Assembly: GCA_003650545.1 (NCBI GenBank)
Contig: QMQO01000006.1
Location: 1-43,671, forward strand
Direction: 5' to 3'
Origin: Candidatus Woesearchaeota archaeon
GTDB taxonomy: Archaea; Nanobdellota; Nanobdellia; Woesearchaeales; B72-G16
Length of the DNA: 43,671 bases
Part shown: in pieces, positions 1 through 9,700 of the stretch
How positions within the stretch are numbered: position 1 is the stretch's first letter
Layout: each line of letters starts with the position of its first letter
Notes under the pieces: model-generated
The model's database searches: none
Told to the model about the DNA's origin: nothing
The model's input: only the letters and a program-made list of their open reading frames with translations
Made by a program: the position numbers and the translations under genes

Positions 1-151
1 AGGTTAATTAATTAAAAAAAATATTTTTTTAATGTTTGAAGTTAATAATTCTTAAAATAAAGTAAAAAGTGAACATTTTTAAAAAAATTATAAAAATTAA
101 ACAAATAAAGTAAAAAAATCACAAATTTTATAACTGATTGGATTTTATTTT

Positions 152-703
152 ATGGCATTAAGCAAATTGGGTGATGATGGAGAAGTAGTGAGGGGGGGTA
201 ATGAGCTTAATAAAGTTCTATCTAAAAAAGATGCTGAAAATCTGTTAAAACTTGTTCTTAACATACTTGTTAAGGATTTTAACATAACTCAAAAAGATGT
301 TCTCTGTATTTTTGAAGAGATTTATGAAAAGAACATTCCTATTTCTATCTTTGGAACTAGGCTTAATCCTAGCGAAGCTCTTGTTAAATTCCTAAAAGAA
401 GAAAAGGGAATGAACTATCACGAGATTGCTATGGCTATTAACAGAGATGAGCGCGGTATATGGGGAAGTTATCATCGTGCCGTAGAGTCTTTTCATGATA
501 GGTTACCATTAGAAAGCAAATATCATATTCCTCTTGAAATTTTTAGAGACAGAAAATTTAGCATCCTCGAAAATGTTATTATGTTCTTAAGAGATGTACT
601 AAGATTGAAGAATCCAGATATTGCTAAATTGTTAAATAAAACACCAAGTACTGTAGCTACTGTTTACAATAGAGCCAAGAAAAAACAAAAAGTTGGAAAA
701 TGA
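152..703 (+). CDS. DNA-binding protein with two tandem sigma-70 region 4-like helix-turn-helix units
   Basis: 183-aa ORF. Internal repeat IPISIF...EIAMAINRDERGIWGSYHRA / IPLEIF...DIAKLLNKTPSTVATVYNRA. Stop overlaps the next start (ATGA at 700-703). Confidence 0.7.
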   Translation: MALSKLGDDGEVVRGGNELNKVLSKKDAENLLKLVLNILVKDFNITQKDVLCIFEEIYEKNIPISIFGTRLNPSEALVKFLKEEKGMNYHEIAMAINRDERGIWGSYHRAVESFHDRLPLESKYHIPLEIFRDRKFSILENVIMFLRDVLRLKNPDIAKLLNKTPSTVATVYNRAKKKQKVGK

Positions 704-3700
704 AACCCGGAACTAGAGAAAGAAGTGTAAAGGGAGTGAAACAATATACAAGAAATAATGCAAGAAACAAGTTCGTTGTAGGGGTAGCAATTGTAGTGGC
801 TTTAATGGTTATAGTACTTCTGCCACTTAGTTTTGTGGGAATGAGCACTAAAAATGATACTTCTGAAATTAACCCTAAACCTTTGGTTGAATTAAAAGAT
901 AAATTTGGAGATTATTCTGGCAGCTATAACATAAAAGAAATTAATGGAAAATACGATGTTGTACTAGTTAGAGATCAAAAAAACAACATAGAGATTAAAG
1001 GTGTTAAGGGCACAGTAATAAAAGCAAAGATTGACAGTGTTGAAGATAAAAAAATTAAGACAGAGGTTGCTGCAGTTGAGAGTTTGGAATTTGATTCTGC
1101 CACGATTAAATTAGAAAAAAAAGACTTTGTTGATGTTATTCTGAAATGTAATAACTTTAATGTTGATTCATTTGAATGTGAGTCTGACTGGGATGAAACT
1201 AATATCCCTTTTGTTGATTTGGGAGATAGCATTGAGTTTAATGTTACAAGCTTTAGTGGATATGCAGGTGGTAAAATAGAAGAAAGCGAAGTTGAAATAA
1301 AATCTGTTACAAATGTTGATAATTGCATTAACATCACTTCTTCAGGAAGCTATAAGATGATCCAGAGTATATCAAATGCAGTTAATTATTGTATAAATAT
1401 AAGCACAAGCAATGTAACTTTTGACTGTGATGGAAATACAATTACTGGCAGCAGAGGAGTAAATATAATATTTGCAGTGAATCAATCAAACATAACTATT
1501 AAAAACTGTGTGTTGAAAGATTCTTCCAGAGGAATTCTTTTCTTAAATATCAATGACACAATTATCGAATATAATAATATATCCAACATGAGCGCTATGG
1601 CAATCTGGTTGCAAAAAGTTGATTTGTTTGGCCATAATAACACTATCAGAAATAATAACTGCAGTCACAGTGGTAGAGGTATTGCTTTAGAAGCCCACGA
1701 TTCAGTTATCGATAATAATGTAGTTAATTATAACTCTGTATACGGAATTTCCTGGGTTGGAAACAGAAATAATATCACAAATAACATTGTAAATTATAAT
1801 GTGAATGGATTGGCTGCAACATGTTCTTCATATTATAACTTAGTAGATAATAATGACTTTAGATTTAATAATCAGAACAGTTTATACTGTGCATGTTGCA
1901 CAACAGTGTTAAACAATGACTTTAGCAATAACACTGGCCAATATTGCCTTGTTATAAATTATGCATACAATAGTTATCTAAAGAACAATACGTTTAACAG
2001 TTGCGATATTGGCATTGATATTAATTCTGGTAAAAATAGTACAATTATTGATAATGAGATCAAAAACAATTCTATCTTTGGGATAAGGTTAATATCTCGG
2101 GGAACAGCAGGGTATTATGTAGCTGATAACTTGATTACTAAAAATAATATAACAAATTCTGGTGTTAGCGGAATATATATTAACTCAAGCGCAGGAGAGC
2201 CTGTTGAGAACAACACATTCTATGATAATATAATCAATGAAACCACACATGTGCTCTTTGAAGGTGTTAACTATACAAATTATTGGAACACTACAAAGAC
2301 AACTGCAACAAACATCGTTGGGGGAAACTACATAGGGGGAAATTATTGGGGAAAGCCTGATGGAACAGGCTTTAGCGATACGTGCATTGACTCTAATTAT
2401 GATGGAATCTGTGATGTTGTATATGATGTTATAAATGATAGTACATGTACACTCGGTGTAAATTGTACTAATAATGTTGATTATTTGCCGTTGGCAACCC
2501 CGCCACCTAGAACTAACTTAACAATATGGGATAGTAACGATACTGCAGGTGGAGGGACAATAGCGTACACAAATGCACAGATTATCTTTTATGCAAATTA
2601 TACATATGCAAACGGAACAGTTATAAATGATACAATGGGTGGTAGCTGTAAGATTAATTTTAGCGATTCTACTAATAATGATATGAATTTTAATTCCAGT
2701 TCTGGACTATACGAATACAACAGAATATTCTTAACAACAGGGTTCAGGGTGTACAATGTAACTTGTACTGGTGTTGGGCTTGGAATCAATATTTCGGATA
2801 ATCTAACTTTAGAACTTGGTAATGGAACTGTGACAACAACAATCGTGTCACCTACTGGGACTAGTTATAATTCTTCAGAAAACGAATTTTTCTTGGTTAA
2901 AGTTAATGTTAGTTGTAGCGGAGGTGATTGCAAAAATGTAAATGTATCACTCGATCCAAAACCAAATGTCTATTCTCTATTCTTAGATCCGAGTCCTGTA
3001 TATTTTAATGCTGTTACTTACTGTAAAATTAATATTAGTAATGCCTCAGGTGATCTGTTGCGTGTAGAATTTAATCTAACTTCGCCAAGAGGAATTAGTT
3101 ATATTTCAAATGGAACGCCTTATGAAAATTTATATTTCTCAGAAGAATTCGTGGCAAACGAAACGGGAACATGGATTTGTAATATCACTGCGCAAAGTAC
3201 TGATGGAAATATTACTAAAAACAGCACAACGTTTGTACCATCATCAAAATCAGGTGCTGTTTCAACTACAACTGGTGATGTACCCTTCTATACAAACACT
3301 AGCAATCCAAAAAATTGTACGTTGAGCAACCACGGTCAATATTGTCTTTTAAGTTGGTGGGTGAACGCTACAGGTAGTATTAACACAATGTGGGAATTCT
3401 ATGCAGAAGCAAACTCTACTGTTACAAGCGATATATCAAATAAAGTAAATGTTACAATAGTCGGAAGTGTACAACCTTTAATATCAAACATAACTTTAAA
3501 TAGCATTGTAGAAAGTCTCACAAATACAACCATCATAGCTATTGGTGAGAAAGATTACGAACAGGAAAACTTAACATTTTACTGTTCGTATAGTAATTTA
3601 CCAAACGCTACAAATACTTTCTGTATCGGAGGAAGTATTTTCCAGATTAGTGCACCATACAATTTGAATTGTACCTTTACAGCTGATAACAATAGCGCAA

Positions 3701-6700
3701 ATGACGTGGTTTACTGTAGGGTTTGGGATGGCTACAAATATTCTAAAACTGTTTCGACTAGTTATCTTGACAACCATAGACCAAGTTTAACAAGTTTAAG
3801 TATTTCTCCTAACACTGGAAAATATAATGTATCAATAAACGTGACATCTGTTAGTGCTTTTGATAGTGATGGGCACAATCTAAGAATTAAGTGTGGAAAT
3901 AGTTCTAACCAATATAATTTATGCACAAGTGGCTTCGGTGCTGGTCAGAGAAGTTGCACTTTTAATAGCCCTTGGACAGACAACGCTAATCACCAAATAT
4001 ATTGTGTTGTTGAGGATATATACAGTTACATGTCTGCTGAAAGAAATATCAAATTTGTTTCAGATAACACACCACCAATACAAGGGGTTGTTGATAATGT
4101 TGAAGGAGATATGACACCAAAATATTGGGATACAGATGACGATGATAACACAGTGATACAGATCAATGTGTTTGAAACAGGCGTGAAGTGTAGATACTCC
4201 AGCACTGATTTAAATTACAGTAGCATGCCCTGGACGCAGAATTGTAGTGTTGCGGGAAGTATTGCTAGTTGTAATGTCTGGAATCTTGTTGGTGGACAGA
4301 CCAACGAAACTAATGTTTCTATAAGTTGTATTGACATGTATGGTAATGAGCAGAATGCTAGCTCTAATAGTGACGTTGTATTTGGCATTGACTGGACAAA
4401 ACCAAGCATTAGCACTGATAACGATGGTGCAATTCATCTACCTGGATATGTTGTTAATTTCACTGTCAACGATCAGCCTCCTGGAACAATAGTTTATGCT
4501 AAATATTGTAATGACACTACCGGAATTTGTGGTCCCTATTTTGATATAATTAACGGAAGTTATGTTGTGTTTAATCAGCGCGGGGTTTGGTACTTAAGGT
4601 ATAATGCAAGTGACGAGGCTGGTAATTATAATGAAACCAAACAAACTGTTGTAATGATTAATCAGCTCCCACAGATTAGTCCATTGCAGTTTGTAAATAT
4701 AACACCGCACAAGTTCAATGCAACATCTATTGTACTAGACAATGATAGCTCACAAACATTGCATTGTAAAATATATCACAGAATTGTCAACAATCTATAT
4801 GGGAATAAAACATTAATCTTGGTAGATGGTATTTCGACAAATGGGACCTACACACAAAACATCTCAGATGCTGATGGATATAATATCACTGATGTTGTTG
4901 AGATGTATGTGAATTGTAATGATACTCTGGAAGAGATTAACTCTTCAATCCTGTATCATAGGATACCTAACTTTATACCAACTTATACAATAATTAACGA
5001 TAGATATTGGGACGAAGATATGAACCTAACAAACAACATTAGTCTTGATTCTTTGTTTGCTGATCTGGATGGAGATACATTAACGTATACTTCAAATGGG
5101 ACTATTAACATAACTGTAGATATAATCTCAGGTAATGTTTCTTTCATTGTACCTGAGGACTGGTTTGGTAGAGAGTATGTGCAGTTTAGAGCGAATGATA
5201 GTAGCAAAAGTAGTAATATAACTAATGTTGTCCAGCTAACTGTGTACTCTATACCAGACATCACCATGACAGCATATAATGGAACTAATTATGACGGAAT
5301 CACAAAAGAGTTTGTTGGGAATATGTATGTCAAAGTTGCAGATGAACATTCTTATATCGAGAACATATCTGCAGGAAAGATTAACTTTACAGAAAAAATC
5401 AATTTTACAAGAGACATAAATATTGATAGCACTGTGACGCTAAAACATAACTATGTTGAAATTGATGGATCTACATGGCCTGAATTAGATAAAAAAGCCA
5501 TAATCACATTTACTGGTTTGACTGAACTGTTCACACCAAACATTTACATATTGAAAGATGGAATTAGGTGTGATAATACAACTGACTGTGATATAATTTA
5601 TTATAACAAAACTGAAGGTGTGGTCATATTTAATGTAACAGGATTTAGCAACTACACTGCTGTTAATGAGAATACACCTCCTAACATAACAAACATAAAC
5701 ATAATACCCAGTTTTGCATATTCCAGGAGTAACTTAAATTGCTCTGTAATTGCCTATGATTTTGAACAAGCGAATTTGAATGTTAGTTTTTATTGGTACA
5801 AGAATGGTGTAAGAAATACAACATGGGATTCTAATGTTAGCTGTATTAAGAATGTTTTATGTTACACAGGTGTTTTAGTACCTAATGCTAGCACTTCGCG
5901 CTATGATAACTTCACTTGTGTTGCTTATGCTAGTGATGGAACTTATTATAGTAATTTATCAAACACAACTAAAATGATCATTAATGAACCACCTTATTTT
6001 GATTTTGCTTTAACAGCACAAACAATTAACCACACACAGAACCTTATTTATGACATCAATTGTACAGATTACGATTCTGGAGATATAATAACTTACTATG
6101 ATAACACTACTTTGTTTGATATAAATAGTTCAACTGGTCTGATATTTGACGCTCCCACACAAGCAGAAACTGGTACTTATAACGTGCTGATAACTTGTAG
6201 TGATGGTTTGGATAACACAACACATAGCTTCGTCTATACAATAGTTAATAATGCACCTCTGTTACAAAATATTGTACTTAATTCAACAGACGCTCTAAAT
6301 AGAACAGTTGGAAATATAAGTGTGTACTACACATATTATGATCCTGATCTCGACCCTGAGCAAAACTATATTATTAAATGGTATAATAATTCTGTTGAAG
6401 TTGGTGCTTTTGAAAATCTCACAACGGTTTTAAATGGAAACATAACAAAAGGAGAAACATGGAAAACAAGCATAAATGTGTATGATGGCCTCTACTGGAG
6501 CGGGTGGTACAATTCCTCGCAGTTATTAATTAGAAACTATGCACCTGCTGTTGTAAATGCCACGTTAAATTCAACAGATCTCTTAAACAGAAGTAATGGC
6601 AGCTTGAATGCGTATTATGTTTTTGTTGATAATGACACCATTGACTCTGAGCAGACAAAAATAATAAAGTGGTACAGGAATGGATTTGTGCAACCTTTAC

Positions 6701-9700
6701 TTGAAAACTTAACAACTGTACCACCAAGCAAATTAAGTAAAGGGATAACTTGGTACTTTAGAGTAAGCGTGTTTGATGGAACAGATTGGAGCAGTTATGC
6801 ACAATCTAACAGCATTCTTATACAGAATTTTGCACCAGAAGCGCAAAATGTTAGTGTTAGATCAACCGATGATCCGTTCAACAGAACAAATGGTAGCTTA
6901 ACTGTAGGTTATACATACTTTGATTATGACGGTGATGTGGAGGTATCTAAACAAATAATATGGTATAAGAATGGTGCTGAGATAACTAGCCTAGAAAATG
7001 AAACAACCGTCCTAAGTGGAAACACTTCAAAAGATGATGCATGGAATTTTACAATAAGGGTGTATGACGGAACAGATTGGAGCGTGTATACTGCCTCAAA
7101 TGTACTTTTAGTAGAAAATACACCGCCTACTCAAGCAACTCCTATTTTATTTCCAGACCCTGCTTACAGGTTGGATAACATAACGTGTTACAATCAGTCA
7201 ACAGCAGATGTTGACGCTGATAATGTTATAAATTATTATAACTGGTATGTGAATGGTGTTCCTGTATGGACCACAAGTAACACACACATACTAGGAACAG
7301 GAAATTTTAGCAGCGGCGATCTAGTGGTTTGTCAGGTTACGCCTTATGATGGTGATGATAACGGAACTAGCTTAAATGGCTCAATTGTTATATCGAATCA
7401 TGCTCCAACTTTGACGGCGATCAATATAGAGCCCAATGCAGGCAGATACAATACAGATTTACGTGTTGTGAGCTTTAACGCGTCTGACCTTGATGGTCAT
7501 AACTTATCCTTAAGGTGTGGTGATGTTTCAGGCATACGTAATTTGTGTAATTCGTCCTATGGTGTGCCAGAAAGATTGTGTGTGTTTGCATCGCTTTGGA
7601 GTGACGATGTCGCGCATATAGTGTACTGTGTTGTGGATGATAACATAAATGAATCAGGTGAGGTTGCAGCAACATTCCTTGCAGATAACACACCTCCTTC
7701 TAGTTTGAGCATTATCAATATAGGAGGGGATACAACGCCACCCTACTGGGATACTGTGAATGATAATCAAACAGTTGTTTATGCTCAAGGAGAACTTCTA
7801 ATGGTGTGTAGATGGGCTAGGCAAGATATAAACTTTAGTAGTATGCCTGTGAACCAGCAATGTATAATATCTGGTACAACCGCCATGTGTAACTTCGGTA
7901 GCCTAGACTTAAACATATCTAATACAGGATATTATATCAGTTGTGAAGATCAATACGGTAATGAACAAAATAGCAGTAATAACCTTGATGTGCCTGCGTT
8001 TGGTACTGATTGGAGTGCACCACAAACAACACACAACATAGTCCCTGGTTATATATACAAACCACCATTTAATGTGACATTGTTTGAGTTTGATGTTCCT
8101 GTTGGAACAAATGTCACTACATACTGTTGTGTTGATTTAGCCGGAATATGTACACCAAGTATCACATGTGACGATGGATTGGTTGGATTTAATAACATAA
8201 ATGTTTCAATAAATGAATCTTATCGTGGCATTGCTCATCTAAGATATTACTCAATTGATTCTGCAAATAATAATCAGACGCCGTTAGTAGATATTCCTGT
8301 GATTGTAAATAATCTTTCGGTTGTAAATGCCATGAGCTATACTAATTTGACTAAGCACAAATTTACTGCTAGTTTGGATGCATATGATGTAAATTATCAG
8401 AACTTGACGTGCTGGCTACATCATAGACTTTCTACAAATGGAATATACAACACAACCCAGATGATATTTGTATCAGGATTGTCATACAATGGCACATTTG
8501 CTGCAAACATATCTAGTGGTGAACTGGTCAGGATAAATGCAGAAGATGTCGACGATAGTGCTGGAGAGTTTAATTCTGGGACGCATGGCTTTACAACTTA
8601 TAATGCAGGACTCAGGTTAAAGAACTGGAGCCTAAATTATGCAGGGGATGCTAGCACGGCAGCGAGCACAAATAACGGACTTACAAGTAAGATTAATGAT
8701 GGTGATATTAATACGTATTGGCAGGGAACAAATGCAAGCTTGCCTGCATGGATAACATTGACATTCCCTGAACCAAGGGTTGTGAAGAGATTCGAGTTTA
8801 ATTTTAGCCATGACTTGAACTATACACCAAGCGATTATTGGTTGCAGTACGACGACAATGGTAATTTTGCAGATGGTGGAACTGTTAACATAACTGTTGT
8901 TGCAGGCAACACGAACAAAGAGCCTGTATATAGCTTTTCTCCTGTAACAAGTAAATATTTTAGGATATACATAACAGCAACAAATGGAAATAACCAAACA
9001 CAAGAGAACATAACACTTGTTGAATGGGAGGTTTATGAGCAACCACAATATTTTGGGAACTTTACCTCAGCTACGATTGATGGTGGCGTAGATGTAAACT
9101 GGAGGAATATCAGCTGGGTGAGCAGCATTACAGCTGGAAATAATATAACTATGTACACAAGGAGTGCTGCAACAATTCAAGGACTAAGCGGAGCCGCATG
9201 GCAACAAGTCTATAACAGCAGCGGAGATTTTATACCTAGTTTAGATCTTAGATATTTACAATATCGTGCTGTTTTCGCAACTAATGATACAAATATAACA
9301 CCTGTATTGACAAAGGTCAATATTACATATATCCGAAACTATAATTATACTATTTATGATGCAATCGAAACGTATGTAAATTGCTCTGATGGCTTAGAGA
9401 ATGGAACAGGGACAACAAGTATTAATTCAATACCAAATTACGCACCAACAAAACCAATATTACTGGCGCCTTCTAACTTGTCTGTTGTATATAACCCAAG
9501 TGTAATGCTTAACTTTACAGCAAGCGATGCTGATAATGATACTATTACTTATTATATCTATGCTGACACAACTACATCACCGACAACTCTGAGAGGTATT
9601 ACAAACAATAACTACTATGACTTAACTATCGTAACTGGTTCGTATAACTGGAGGGTGCGTGCATATGACGGGACTGATTGGAGCGATTATAGCGACGTGT

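Noticed and set aside
7475-7693. Short minus-strand ORFs inside the giant genes (also 8632-9048, 13820-14134, 16695-16991)
   Set aside because: They lie antisense to strongly supported repeat-containing coding sequence and have low-complexity Cys/Ile/Asn-rich translations; shadow ORFs.
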